DNA from: Arthrinium phaeospermum
Taxonomy: Eukaryota > Ascomycota > Sordariomycetes > Amphisphaeriales > Apiosporaceae
Reading direction: 5' to 3'
Length of the DNA: 64,000 nucleotides
Assembly: GCA_006503535.1 (NCBI GenBank)
Contig: QYRS01000001.1
Coordinates: 868,001-932,000, forward strand
The notes under the pieces are model-generated. The model searched no databases. It saw nothing but the letters and a program-made list of their open reading frames with translations, and was not told where the DNA came from. This document shows positions 12,061-23,042 of the stretch, piece after piece (position 1 is the stretch's first letter; each line of letters begins with the position of its first letter). The position numbers and the translations under genes are program-made.

Positions 12061-13889
12061 TCAAGGTATTGGCTTCTCGTTACGCATCGCCCGCTCAACC
12101 AGGTTAACATCCACTGTCGCCACCCCTTTCCTAACCAGCTCCACATCCGGAACTGAAGAATGCTTGTGGCCTTCGAAGATGGCGTCGATCTCCTCCAACG
12201 TCTTCCCTTTGGTTTCGACCCAGAAGACGGCCTGTACCAATCAATCATATATCGTTAGCAGTCCGTGTAGATTAGCCACAAGAAGAGTAACAGGCAGTAA
12301 CATACAATAAGGATTAGCACGATGATGTCCCACGACCCATTGACCATGTACATTCTCCAGCCGATGTTGGCAATGCCAATGGGCATGACGAAGACTAGTA
12401 ACAATCTGAGCAGTACACGTCAGCTCTTATTGGACTCTTCAAAAACGAGTTGGAAGCCAGGCTACATACGCGAGGGCACTGAGACCAAAAGCCGAGAACG
12501 CCAGTCCGTTGGCACGAACCGAGTAGTTCATGACCTCGGGCGGGTACAGGAAAAGCAGCGGCGTCCAGGCCAGAGAATAAAACCCCTGGAAGAGAAACAT
12601 AACAGCGACGTCGCCGTAGATGAGGCTCTGAGATGCCCCCTCTGGATTGTCCGCGTACATTTTCGAAAGGCCGCCAATGATGAACAAGCAGACAATCAGC
12701 AGGCCCTGAGAGAGCATTGCCGTGGGTTTCCGTCCCCAGTTCGCGGCGAGGTGCGTGCCCGTCAGCGCGCAGAGAAGGCACCAGACATTGAGGACGACGT
12801 TTGCTTTCAGTTGGTCCCGCGTGTCGGTCACGCCCGCCGTTTCCAGCTCGGCGCCCAGATAGTACGACGCGATGATGTTGCCCGCGATGCAGGAAAACGG
12901 CCCGGCCGACATGCCGATGAGCACGCGTTTCCGCGCCGCGGGTGTCCGGACGATTTCCAACGGGCTCATGCTCCGGCCCTCCTTCTTCTCGAACTCGATG
13001 GTATCCAGGATCTCCTTGTACACGGCGATGGAGACGGGGTTGGTAAGGTTGCCGTTGGTGTTGGTCTGGGCGACGACGGTACGCGCTTCTTCGTAGAGTC
13101 CGCGGTGGACTAACCAACGTGGTGACTCGGGAACGAAAGGTAGTATAAAAATGCAGAAGAGGCTGAAGATCCCTTGGAAGAGCGACGGTGCTCTCCAGGC
13201 CCATGTTGATTGCCACTCTCCCGTCCCTAGCGTGATACCAGCGGCGATAAGGGCACCGATGCTGACATGCGTCAGCAGATGTTCTATCAACGGTACATGC
13301 GCACTTACTAGTAGAAATTGTTGAGCAGGCCAACGCCCCAGGCTCTCCATCGGCTCGGGAAAGTCTCGGACAGGTAGACACCGGCGGCGACTCCCGTAAT
13401 TTGAGAACCGAATCCGAGGACCACGCGCGCCACGACGAACATGGCGATGTTCTGGGCCGCTGTCTGCAGAATGACGCCAACTATCGTAATGACGGTGCCC
13501 CAGAAGATGGCCGGGCGACGGCCCAACTTGTCAGCAGTGATGCCCGCGACGAAGGGTCCCAAGATGCTGCCGATAAAATACGAAGCAGTGCTGAGCCCAG
13601 TAGTTGCCGGTGTGAGCTTAAAGAAGTCCGTGTACGAGGGCAGGATGTTGAGGCCGTTCAACATGGAGCCATCATACCCAGAGGTCTATTTCCAAACAAA
13701 AGATTGACAGGTGACTGGTTAGCTAGGCCGTGACTTTGAGGAAGCGAGCTGCAGATAGGAAGTGAGGCAGGTAGGGTAGCAGCTTACCGCCGAGTTCACC
13801 ATGGAGCAAAACAACAGCAATGCCGAGAGGTTGGTCGTGGACTGAGGAACATAGGCGGGCAGCCATGTTCCCGTCGGCGTTCGTCTCAT
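12061..13889 (-). CDS. MFS sugar transporter (SP family)
   Basis: Five exons (13889-13788, 13685-13309, 13261-12470, 12405-12306, 12231-12061) give about 513 aa, normal for a 12-helix sugar porter. All splice phases agree. Signatures are SGYDGSMLNGL in helix 1, DKLGRRPAI between helices 2 and 3, PESPRWLVHRG before the central loop, YPPEVMNYSVRANG, and VETKGKTLEEIDAIF after helix 12. It should carry a hexose or disaccharide by proton symport at the plasma membrane. The YDGSMLNGL helix 1 and overall look are closest to fungal lactose/cellobiose-type permeases, but substrate cannot be read from sequence. It lies 0.8 kb downstream of the MlrC-type gene on the same strand. The start at 13889 is the first ATG after upstream in-frame non-ATG codons; an additional 5' exon is possible. 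Confidence 0.9.
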
Positions 13890-14696
13890 CGTCTTCTGAT
13901 CAACAAATGATTGCAAGCGCAAGACCTGAGTTTAAAGGAACCTTAGGTTACATAGGTAGGTAAGGATGCTTGTTAAGGGACGGTGATTGTTGATGGCGGA
14001 TGACGGGTATTCTCCGTCGGAAGTTGGACCACCTGCCTGCCAGCAATGCATGCCGCCGATAAGGGTTTCGGCCTTCCGCCATCTTGGGCAATGAAACACG
14101 CAAGAAAGACTCAAATACGGCCTGGTGCTTTCGATCAATACATGTACATAAGCCAATGACATATTTCTGATGTTACAATAGCAAATGTGCGGTCAAACGA
14201 TCCTTATCCCCGGATTGTTGATGGAGAGAGCTGACCCATTTCCCTCATTGAATGCTGGAGCGGGTTATTTTTGGGGATTGATGTACCCATTCAGGGCTCC
14301 AGTACAGGTGGGAGGCGGGAGGAAACAGCGAATCAATTGAAGATAAGCTTCCGCTAAGAACTCGGGTTTCAGATAACTTTAATACCTAGTCCTCAAGGGG
14401 CAGGCGGATTTGAACCCTTCTGGCCCTTTGCTGGACCTGGGCAACGTGTTTTGCGTCTAGTGCTCACCTGCCGGGGGACGATGATATGTGGCAGATTGTG
14501 TTGACAAGAGGTGGGCCTTAAAGAACCCAAATACTTCGACCAAAGTGAAACAATGCTCTCAAACGACCCGTTGACTACATCCGAATGTGGGTTGATACGT
14601 TCTAGCTTAGGAGATAGAGTCTTAAACTATGTCTCAAGTGGGAGTGAAACAACGTATAGAAATTTCATGCGTTTTCTATCTACACGGCGCCAGAAT
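13890..14696. other. intergenic between same-strand genes
   Basis: This is 0.8 kb between the MlrC-type gene and the MFS gene, both on the minus strand. It must contain the MFS promoter. No distinct TATA box or other element could be singled out. Confidence 0.45.
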
Positions 14697-16241
14697 CTAC
14701 TCATCCGGCCCAGTCAGAGGCACGTTGGACATAGATATGATCCGGGCCGAGAGGTCCGGCTGCTCCTCAAACTCCTTATCAAACGGCCACATAGGCCGTC
14801 GGATCCGATGATGCCCCAACCTCTCGAGGTCTTGATCCACGCCGCCGGGTGTAAGTCCCAACATCCAGTCCGCCGCCATAGCGTAGAGCTCGGGCTCGAG
14901 GTATCCGATCTTCACGATAACAATGTCGGCTTCGCGTGGCGCCAGCTGGAGCTCTGTGAAGTCCCGCTCGAGATGATACGGCTTGCGAAGCTTCGTCAGG
15001 ATGGCAAACACGCTGCCCACCTGTATCACCACCTCAACTTCGGCGTGCTTATCACCATGCTTGATCGAGTGCACCTTTCCCGTCATCGTGATGGGCCCCG
15101 CGTGAATATTGTCTACTTCTGCGCCCGCCGTGACGGTGACAACGGCCCCGACGCCGGCCTCTATGGCTTTATGCACAGCGTCTGGCCCCGGAACGCTCGC
15201 GTAGATCACCGTCGGCCCGTCTCCCTTCTGAAACTCGGGTCGTGCGAGGAGTTGGGTAAGGCCCCAAGTGACGTCGCCCGATCCGCCGGCCGTGGGGTTA
15301 TCGCCCGAGTCGGAGATGAAATAGGGGCGAGCAGACGATTTCAAAGCTGCGTCGAGGCATTCCGCAAAAGACCCGGTAGGTGCCACAAACGCGAAATCAC
15401 CGTGCGCGTCCCAGAACAGCTTCGCCAAATGCTGCGCTGCTCTGCTGATGGCGTCTTGGTCCCAGCCAGTAACGACTATGACGGCGCGATTCCGGGGCTC
15501 GTCAGCCCAGGCATAGCCCACCCATATTGCCGCGTCCAAAACCCCATCCCATTTCTCTACTTCGGGTACGGCCTCGTATATGTGCTTCGCTGGCTCTAGG
15601 CGAGTCGAAGTCTGTTCGCCCGGAAGCAGGATAGGAACCGGGACCCAAGCCTTGAGCGGGCGACGCGGCTGAATGGCATCGGAGATATGCACCAGACAAT
15701 CTACCAGATTTCGGCATGCGCGTTCTTTCGTCTCCATGACATCTACATGAGGTGCAGTGCGATAGCAAGTGATCAGGTCCGTCTGGTGCGCCAACTCCCG
15801 CGACACGTTGCCGTGCAGGTCCATCGAAGCCGAGACAATCACATCGGGGCCGATGACTGCGCGCACGCGACGGAGGAGGTCGAACTCGGCGTCGTCGATG
15901 CCTTCGACGCACATGGCGCCGTGTATGTCGAACCACAGCCCATCGAGGTGCTGAGCTGTGGACTCGACAATGGACTGCAATCTTTGTACAATCTCGCCCG
16001 CGAGGTCCTCGTACGCAGCCCTTGTCACAATACCGCCCGGTAGCGCATGACCGATCAACGCGCCACGCCAATCTGCCGCATCTCCCAGTGGTGACCCGGG
16101 GCGTATAAACGGGTATTTACCCTGTATCTCATCATAACCGCGTAAGGGGTGGAAGGCGGGAGCTAGAGTCCTTGAAGGAGTAAAACCCGAGGTCTCGCAA
16201 GCCAGTCCCGCGATGGCGATAACGGGCCTTCTTGAAGCCAT
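14697..16241 (-). CDS. MlrC / M81-family metallopeptidase-like protein
   Basis: An uninterrupted 514-codon frame matches the MlrC (microcystinase C) family in two parts. The N-terminal domain contains ACETSGF near residues 14-20, WFDIHGAM (D105, H107), SMDLHGNVS (D141, H143) and YRTAPHVD (H165), the expected metal-ligand region. The C-terminal domain contains DSGDNPTAGGSGD. In bacteria MlrC cleaves linear peptides from cyclic-peptide degradation, and relatives act on other amide substrates; the fungal substrate is unknown. No signal peptide is seen, so it is probably cytosolic. ATG 16241 is preferred over 16289 because the family starts just before the RPVIAIAGL strand. A gene this long without introns, beside intron-rich neighbours, is compatible with acquisition from bacteria, but base composition is not visibly different. 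Confidence 0.88.
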   Translation of the reverse strand: MASRRPVIAIAGLACETSGFTPSRTLAPAFHPLRGYDEIQGKYPFIRPGSPLGDAADWRGALIGHALPGGIVTRAAYEDLAGEIVQRLQSIVESTAQHLDGLWFDIHGAMCVEGIDDAEFDLLRRVRAVIGPDVIVSASMDLHGNVSRELAHQTDLITCYRTAPHVDVMETKERACRNLVDCLVHISDAIQPRRPLKAWVPVPILLPGEQTSTRLEPAKHIYEAVPEVEKWDGVLDAAIWVGYAWADEPRNRAVIVVTGWDQDAISRAAQHLAKLFWDAHGDFAFVAPTGSFAECLDAALKSSARPYFISDSGDNPTAGGSGDVTWGLTQLLARPEFQKGDGPTVIYASVPGPDAVHKAIEAGVGAVVTVTAGAEVDNIHAGPITMTGKVHSIKHGDKHAEVEVVIQVGSVFAILTKLRKPYHLERDFTELQLAPREADIVIVKIGYLEPELYAMAADWMLGLTPGGVDQDLERLGHHRIRRPMWPFDKEFEEQPDLSARIISMSNVPLTGPDE

Positions 16242-17916
16242 TGTATGAATATGAGATGATGGTGCTTCAGCATTACACGTAGCCGACATATTGCCTGCCT
16301 ATTGGAGTAGACACCCTATCTATCGGCCGGCAATGGCCGAGATCAACGAACCCCTCTGCGGAAGGTGCACCAATGATTGCTTTTGCTCTCTTTGGTTCCC
16401 TATTTACTGCCAAACACAACATCTGTCCTACCGTCTCCAGATGGGCGAAAAAGAATAAGAGTACTAGCTAGAAGTAACGCAATCTTCAAACAGCGTCTGC
16501 AACTAGAAAGGCGAGTATGGAAAAAAGGCAAAAAGGTAATGTTGCGGCCAGTGTGGATTGAACACACGACCTCCAGATTGATGAATCCTGAAGTTGACTT
16601 CAGTCTGGCGCTCTCCCAACTGAGCTATGTCCGCTGTGATGAGACGGTGTTGGCACCGTCCCACATAGTAGGCCGCTTGTTGAAAGAAAGGCTGCTTATG
16701 GGAGTTATTATAGCCAGGCTGTCATGCTGGCAAAGCGAGTGTGCTGAGAGGTTAGCGACGAGAACGGCGGTGCGGAGATGTAAGTTAGGATCCACTCAGT
16801 ACACAACTCAAAACTTGGGGATGTAACACTTCTGCGCCTAGTATGCATGGATATCTGAACTGACTGGCAACGGGGGCACGGAGCGTCTGGCTCCTGTAAT
16901 ATGGAAGCATCAATCAATCTCCTGTATGGTGTATGGGACATGTGTTGAATAACAACTACGCGCTATGTGCACAGAGTGTCTTTAGAAACGATCGAACCTG
17001 GCCTGATCCTCTACAAACCCCGCTACAGAAACCAAGATGCCTGACTGAGAGGTCTACCTACCCCACTGCCACGTTCGAGACCCTGGAGCAATGTGTCTAT
17101 GTAAACTAAACATTGCCCATTCTAGGCTACGCCTGTATTTCATCTTCACTTTTAGAGTCAGTTGTGTCCTCAAGAGCGAGTCGCTTGACATATATGATAT
17201 GGGAGAACTGTTGCAAATTAAAGGTTTCGACCCAAGACCTGTCCATGTTCGCTGATACCCCTCTTACTGAGAGTGAAGGAGGCTCATGATGTCCCATCCT
17301 TATCGTCGTAGGGGAATAATCCGTTGCAAGTCGTAGAAAGTCTAGACCATGAGAAAGTGCCAGTCCCTGTAGATTGTTCAGTGTTATTCACCGGCAGTGG
17401 TGCTATTAGACTGGGACCCTTGGGCTCCGTTGCCGACTCCGGCCTTCCATGATCTACCGTTATGAACGCCGAAAGAAAGAGTAGAGTTTAGTCAACCCTG
17501 TTTTGCAGGAGACAATGATACGATGTCCAAGCAAATACACAAGGGAAGAAAACTAGTAGTATACGGATTGGCAAGGCCACCAATGGCAGAGGAAACTATA
17601 TCGGCGTTGAAACAGCAGCGATACTACCCCACTATATCATACGCTCCTTCTCCAGCAAACGAATTGCCCCTCACTACCTTCCTAACACTGGGGGCTCCAA
17701 GGTTAATTCCGTAGCGAGCTCGTCATTCACCCGCATCAGCCATAGCCGTGCGTGTTTGTACGTTGTACGACAAATAAAAAGCCTATCGACCGCCCTGTCG
17801 TCCTGAGAGCGGAAGAGCCTGCTCTGTCGTGATAGTTCTGTCATCCGTACAAAAAGAGCAAAGAGACACACACCCACACACCACCCTGCATACTGCACAG
17901 AGCAACCCAAAACAAG
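16242..17916. other. intergenic, contains tRNA-Phe
   Basis: Apart from the tRNA at 16543-16634 I see no gene in this 1.7 kb. B-box-like strings near 17065 and 17222 lack a matching A box and cloverleaf. Confidence 0.5.
16543..16634 (-). tRNA. tRNA-Phe(GAA): tRNA-Phe (GAA) with 19-nt intron
   Basis: The minus strand folds as a tRNA: D arm GCTC/GAGC, anticodon stem CCAGA/TCTGG around CTGAAGA, and T arm GTGTG/CACAC around TTCAATC. The anticodon is GAA. A 19-nt intron (16597-16579) follows G37, the canonical position. The mature length before CCA is 73 nt. The acceptor stem GCGGACA/TGGCCGC has one A-G mismatch at pair 5:68; the other six pairs are good. It is likely functional, but a diverged copy cannot be excluded. 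Confidence 0.92.
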
Positions 17917-18914
17917 ATGACAGACGCACCGCCGCTTCGCATTGGCTACGTGCCGGAGCACTTCTCGACCCCACTCTACTTCGCGCAGAAGCACTTTGGC
18001 CTGCAGGCCACCCTCACCCCCTTCCCGTCCGGCACGGGTCACATGATCACGGCGCTGCGGGAGGGCGAGATCGATGTCGGCATTGGCCTGACCGAGGGCT
18101 GGATCGCCGGCCTGGGCAAGGAGGACACGCCCGGTGACGGCGGCTACCGGATCGTGGGAACCTACGTCGAGACGCCTTTGTGTAAGTCACACACCTACCT
18201 CTACAACCTACCTACCCATTAGACTAGCTGATAGCTCTGACACTCATCCAAATAGGCTGGGCCATCTCGACGGGCGCCAAGCGTCCCGAGATCTCTTCCG
18301 TATCCAGCCTCAAGAGCTCCAAGGTGGGCGTGTCCCGCATCGGCTCGGGCTCCTACGTGATGAGCTACGTGCTGGCGGACCAGGAGGGCTGGCTCGCCTC
18401 CACCTCGTCCTCGGACGTGGGGCCCTACAAGGACTTCGTGGTGCTGCAGACGTTCGACAAGCTGCGCGCCGCCGTCAACGACGGCACGGCCGACTTCTTC
18501 ATGTGGGAGCACTTCACGTCCAAGAAGTACTACGACTCGGGCGAGATCCGTCGCGTGGGCGAGATCTACACGCCCTGGTCGTCCTGGAAGATCGTGGCCT
18601 CGACCGGCAGCACCCAGCTGGCCAAGGACGACCGGCTGCAGGACCTCTTCAAGAAGCTCGACCAGGGCGTCCAGTACTTTGGCGAGCACCAGGACGAGGC
18701 CGTCGAGTACATCAGCACCGCGCTTGACTACTCGAAAGAGGACGCCACCGAGTGGCTCAAGACGGTGCGCTTCTGCACCGAGACGGCCGGCGTCAATATC
18801 AAGGTCGTCGACAACTGCATCGCCATCTTGCGTAAGGCGGGCGTCCTCAAGGAAGGCAAGGGCATGCAAGCAGCGGAGATGTTGGTCTCGGGACTGGGCG
18901 AACAGCTCCCTTAA
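17917..18914 (+). CDS. periplasmic-binding-protein-like II protein (Ca3427-like)
   Basis: Two exons (17917-18181, 18256-18914) encode about 307 aa. The intron is 74 nt with a GTAAGT donor, and the phase is correct. The sequence MTDAPPLRIGYVPEHFSTPL, with later segments GTGHMITALREGEIDVGIGLTEG and SRIGSGSYVMSYVLADQ, has the two-lobed type 2 substrate-binding fold seen in SsuA/THI5-like and Ca3427-like proteins. No signal peptide is present, so it is intracellular. Bacterial relatives deliver sulfonates or pyrimidine precursors to ABC transporters, and fungal THI5/NMT1 makes thiamine pyrimidine. The histidine- and cysteine-rich Thi5 active motif is not evident, so a ligand-binding rather than thiamine role is more likely. 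The true ligand is unknown. Confidence 0.82.
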
Positions 18915-19350
18915 GCCAAAACTAGGTATCCTCGGAGTCAGAGAAAAAAGAAACGGTGGGAAAAGTAAAAAGAGGTTGCAATTGACTAGGCCGTTAAGAA
19001 GTATGTACATATACAGCTCGCACCTAGAATATCAAATACAAAAAGTAAAAATGCAGTAACATATCCGTCCGGGTTGCGCTCCGGGGAGCATTACGCCACA
19101 ATAACACCCGAGTAGTCCCCTGCCTCTGTCCCTCCCGCTACTTACCTACCTAGCCCCACCAACTTTTTACAGTGACGTCTGCTAAATACGTTGGAATTGA
19201 GCTCTCCAGCTCCCCTGCCACCAACCGTTGCGATCCGACCAAACGTACCATTATCTCACGATACCTGCTCGTATTGCTTGTTGGGAGGAAAATCTCTGCT
19301 GTCTAGATCTCGAGGCCAAGAGCAAGCAGATAAACTGCCTGCCCACTGTC
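18915..19350. other. intergenic
   Basis: The 3' flank of the binding-protein-like gene and the leader of the DUF1279-like gene. The frame upstream of ATG 19351 stays open to 19228 but shows no conserved or targeting features. Confidence 0.45.
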
Positions 19351-20286
19351 ATGGCGTCCTCAATGCCCCTCCAGCGCGCCGCCGCGATAGGCCTGCGCAT
19401 ACCAACAGTCGCACCCTCGCGACAGAGCAGCCTCCAATCCCAAACCACGCTCATGCGCCGACTACTTCTACGGCCCTCCCGCCAGCCAAACCGCATACAG
19501 CGCCGTCCCAACTCGACCCAATCCACATCGTCCTCCTCTTCTACCACCACCCAAGCCCCACCAGCAACCGGCACCACCGCCGCCGAACAAGCCACCCCCA
19601 ACAAAACCGCCACCCGCCTCGACCGCATCCTAACCCGCACATCGCGCTACCTCCCCGAACGCCTGCGGGCCCCCCTGCGCGGCTTCCGCCGCGCCCCCGT
19701 CTCGCACGTCGCCTCCTTCCTCGTCCTGCACGAGCTGACGGCCATCCTGCCCCTGTTCGGCCTGACGGGCGCCTTCTACTACCTGGACGTCGTGCCCGTG
19801 GAGTGGGTGTTCGGGTGGTGGGCGCCCTACGTGCAAGAGGAAGGGACAAAGGTGCTGCGGTACTTCAAGAAGAAGGGCTGGTTCGGCCTTGCGGCCGGGG
19901 ACGCGCGGGGCGAGAGGGAGGACCTGGAGAAGGGTGAGGAGCGGCTCGAGAGGGAATTGGCGGAGCGGGAGAGCGGGAAGACGAAGAAGGGGTGGTTCGC
20001 CTTCTTGGGAGGAGGGAATGGAGACAAGAAGGACGGGGGCGAGGTGGAAGAAGCGGCGGCCCAGGCGAAGAGCAAGGCCCGTAAGGCAGTTGACGCCGCC
20101 AAGGCCGTCAAGGGCAAAGTTACGTGGGACAACTCCGAGACGGGATACAAGTTGGGTGTTCAGATCGTGGCTGCCTACGCCATTACTAAGATGCTGTTGA
20201 TCCCGAGGGTGGCATTAAGCCTATGGCTCACCCCGTCCTTTGCGAGGGCCATGGTATGGTCCCGGAAACTAATCTTCAGGCGTTAA
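19351..20286 (+). CDS. FAM210/DUF1279-like mitochondrial protein
   Basis: A single-exon gene encodes 311 aa. The first ~90 residues are rich in Arg, Ser, Thr and Gln and low in acidic residues, typical of a mitochondrial presequence. Around residue 127 the segment HELTAILPLFGLTGAFYYL, and at the C-terminus YKLGVQIVAAYAITKMLLIPRVALSLWLTPSFAR, fit the DUF1279 signature of FAM210A/B and yeast Nat2-type proteins. Between them lies a highly charged Glu/Lys/Arg stretch (about 175-260) likely to form a coiled coil. The family sits in the inner mitochondrial membrane and is linked to organelle translation; the biochemical role is poorly defined. Start 19351 (MASSMPLQRAAAIGLR) is chosen because it opens the presequence. 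Confidence 0.8.
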   Translation: MASSMPLQRAAAIGLRIPTVAPSRQSSLQSQTTLMRRLLLRPSRQPNRIQRRPNSTQSTSSSSSTTTQAPPATGTTAAEQATPNKTATRLDRILTRTSRYLPERLRAPLRGFRRAPVSHVASFLVLHELTAILPLFGLTGAFYYLDVVPVEWVFGWWAPYVQEEGTKVLRYFKKKGWFGLAAGDARGEREDLEKGEERLERELAERESGKTKKGWFAFLGGGNGDKKDGGEVEEAAAQAKSKARKAVDAAKAVKGKVTWDNSETGYKLGVQIVAAYAITKMLLIPRVALSLWLTPSFARAMVWSRKLIFRR

Positions 20287-20587
20287 TCAGGCAACTTCTT
20301 CCTTCTTGGAGGCATGTAAGCCAGGTGTACTACCAACAAGATACCCGATGTTGTTCAGAGCTTGTAGACGTTCATGATCACCAGAAAGAATAAAGCAAAG
20401 GGTTGTCTTAGTTGTCTTGGATTCATCTCGAGCTACGCTTTTGTGCTTGTTCTGTCCACAAGGAGACTCATCCGTCATATACGATGGAAACGAACCTCCC
20501 GCTACTAATTCCAAGCCATCATGCCTATCCCTCGACGAGATCAAGAGATGTCAACTTTATTTGTTTGTTTCGTTGGGTTGACGACAT

Positions 20588-21274
20588 TTAAGCCTTCTCG
20601 TAGACCCAGTCGAAGGCGGCGGCCTTGTAGCTGACCAGATCCTCGGGCTTGAACCACAGAGCAATCTCCTTCTCGGCGTTCTCGACGCTGTCGGAGCCGT
20701 GGCAGACGTTGCGGCCGACATCGATGGCGAAGTCACCACTAGAGGGAGTAGGTATTAGGAGATGCACCAATTGGCTTGCGGAGGAAAAGTTTGAGGACAG
20801 AAACTTACCGGATGGTGCCAGGGGCGGAGGCAAGGGGGTTGGTGGCACCGAGCAGGACACGGCCGGTCTTGACGGCGTCACGGCCCTCCCAGACCATGGC
20901 GCAGATGGGGCCGGAGTTCATGTCTTGACACACAATGTTAGCAAGATTTTCCTCCATGTCTCTGAGGGGTATTGCATGGACTTACACTCAATCAGACCGG
21001 GGAAGAAAGGCTTGCCGGCGAGATCAGCGTAGTGCTTCTCGAGGTGGGCCTTGCCGGGGGTCATCAGCTTGATGGCGACCAGCTTGTAGCTAGAGAGGAT
21101 CGAGGGTTAGCATCGTCGTCGACACCAATTGGCCTGTTTTTGTTGAGGATTTGCTGCTGCTGCTGCTGGTGCTGCCACTTACCCACGGTTCTCGAAGCGG
21201 CTCAGGATGGGGCCGACGAGGCCACGCTGAACGCCATCGGGCTTGATAGCAATGAAGGTTCTCTCGGTAGACAT
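20588..21274 (-). CDS. ndk1: nucleoside diphosphate kinase
   Basis: Four exons (21274-21183, 21089-20986, 20923-20809, 20738-20588) join to a 153-aa protein, exactly the family length. It transfers the gamma phosphate from ATP to other NDPs through a phosphohistidine. Visible signatures are [18 protein letters not shown] (residues 4-21), [34 protein letters not shown] and the active-site RNVCHGSDS with His117. Introns have GTAAGT donors; one acceptor (before MNSGP) is an AAG rather than CAG/TAG. ATG 21274 gives the standard N-terminus. The frame stays open upstream to 22033; see the leader entry. Confidence 0.95.
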
Positions 21275-21471
21275 CTTGGGCGGTTCTGGTTCTTCTGTGG
21301 AAGAAGAAGTAGAAGAAAGTGGGGTGTGGTAGGAGGTGACTGTGGTCGTGGTTGTGGAAGGTAAACAGGAGGATGGAGGGGAGGAGACAAAACTGTTCAA
21401 GACGCCTTTGTCCAGAGAATCGATCAGCTGCCAAGGGGGCAGGAACAGCAGAAAAATCAGGGCCAGGCCAA

Positions 21472-21597
21472 CTGTAAGAAAAAGCGGTAGCAAAATGGCG
21501 CGGGGTTGATGGCGGGGCACGAGAAGCTCTGCTGGTGCTGCTGCGGGTGGCGGGTGGTGCTGGCCTGGCCAATGGCCATTGGCTGGGCTCGACCTAC
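21472..21597 (-). other. probable intron in the NDK leader
   Basis: On the minus strand a GTAGGT donor (21597) and a strong pyrimidine tract with a TTCTTACAG acceptor (21474-21472) delimit 126 nt. The length is a multiple of three and there is no stop in the NDK frame, so the upstream frame stays open whether or not it is spliced. It may be a plain 5' UTR intron. Confidence 0.5.
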
Positions 21598-23035
21598 CAG
21601 ACGCCACCCGATTCGACTTCAGGGTCTCGTCGTCTTGGGCTGCCGCCGCCGCGGCGTCGCTCATATTGACATGTGTACCTGATGAATAGGAACCCGACGA
21701 ATAGGGGCGGTGTGGCGGGCCCGATCCCAGGACATCTGTTTTCTTCCTTCGTGAGAAGATGCCCACGGTAGGGGGAGACGACCGCGACGACGGTGATCTC
21801 GAGTGATCGTCCTGCATCTCGAGGCACTCATCCATGGAGATCTGGTCTTGATCTGGCGTCTCCTTGCAATTGCCGTTCAATGGGGTCGAGCATTTCGGTG
21901 CAGCTTGCACCCTTGCAAAAACACCTGGGATTCCCGGCCAACAGAGCTTACAGCTGGCCCGTGCACTCAGACCTCCTACCACCCGATGATAAGTGCAGAT
22001 CGTCAAAAACCCAAGTTTGATGGGAATCCGCATTCAACGGGTAACACTGTGCAACTCGCATTTTTTCCATTGGTCGTCCACAGAGCTTCGAATGCTTGAC
22101 CAGGTGATTCATAGTGGTTTTTGGGGGATTGATTTGATTGCTCAATATGTATGCTGCACAGCTTCTACGTGGCCAAGGTGACAGACAATGCAAGTGTAAG
22201 TAAGTATGCAGTGATGGGCGAGTGTTCCACGCAGCACGAGATGCAAACAACATGAAGGTTTTGCTAAAGTTGGCAGGAATGATTGCCCTATGCAGTCATT
22301 CAAAGCAGTCGATCTCAATATTGAGCAACTCTGACATGGTCGGGTTGCCCAACTTGGCAAGTCAACAAGCTTGGTCTATGTACTTTCCCCAATGATGGGA
22401 CGTGAGGCGTCAAATTCAAGACATTACCCCAGGAACGGTAGAAAACTTCTAACCCCAGACGCTAACTAAGCTGGAGCTATTGATGGAATCTCCCGTGATA
22501 GATAGCTCTATCCCCAGGATATATAGGCAGAAGAGCCACCCCGGCCTGGGTGATGTTACTGTACTGTATCTGCAGTGAGGGGAATTAACTGGGTAAGACA
22601 GGCGATTATAGTCAGGAGATCAGCCCATCGGGTTTACCCCCCATTTGGACCCCCAACCAATGCTCTGCCAGTGCCTTGGCGCTAACCAATTGGCCAATCT
22701 GGTTGAGATTAGCAACGTCCGGGGTTCTGGTCCGGGTCCTTGTAAACGGGCAGACGGGCAGGTGCATCATGATGTCAGTCCACCATACCACCTCGGCCCA
22801 AGCCAGCACGAGTGGTTACGAGATGCCAATTCCAGTAAGTCATGGACTTGCAGCGAGACGGCAGGGATGCTCCAATTAGAGCGACATATATCCCGCACCT
22901 GCTGCAGCGGCGCACCTCTCCGCAACCAACCTAATTCGTGGAAATGGGCAGGAAGGGGGGCTGGGGGAATATATGACTTGGTCAAGGTCAGCCGGCGTGC
23001 TCACCTTGGCGGTCGTAGTATGCCGGCTCTACTTT

Positions 23036-23042
23036 TATATAA
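23036..23042 (+). promoter_or_regulatory. TATA box of the GH36 gene
   Basis: TATATAA lies 93 nt before ATG 23135, a normal TATA-to-start distance in filamentous fungi. Confidence 0.6.

Noticed and set aside
12061..16241. MFS transporter plus MlrC gene considered as a secondary-metabolite cluster
   Set aside because: No backbone synthase, tailoring enzymes or dedicated regulator lie nearby.
17055..17235. GTTCGAGACCC and GGTTTCGACCC strings resembling tRNA B boxes
   Set aside because: The flanking stems are not complementary and no anticodon arm could be built.
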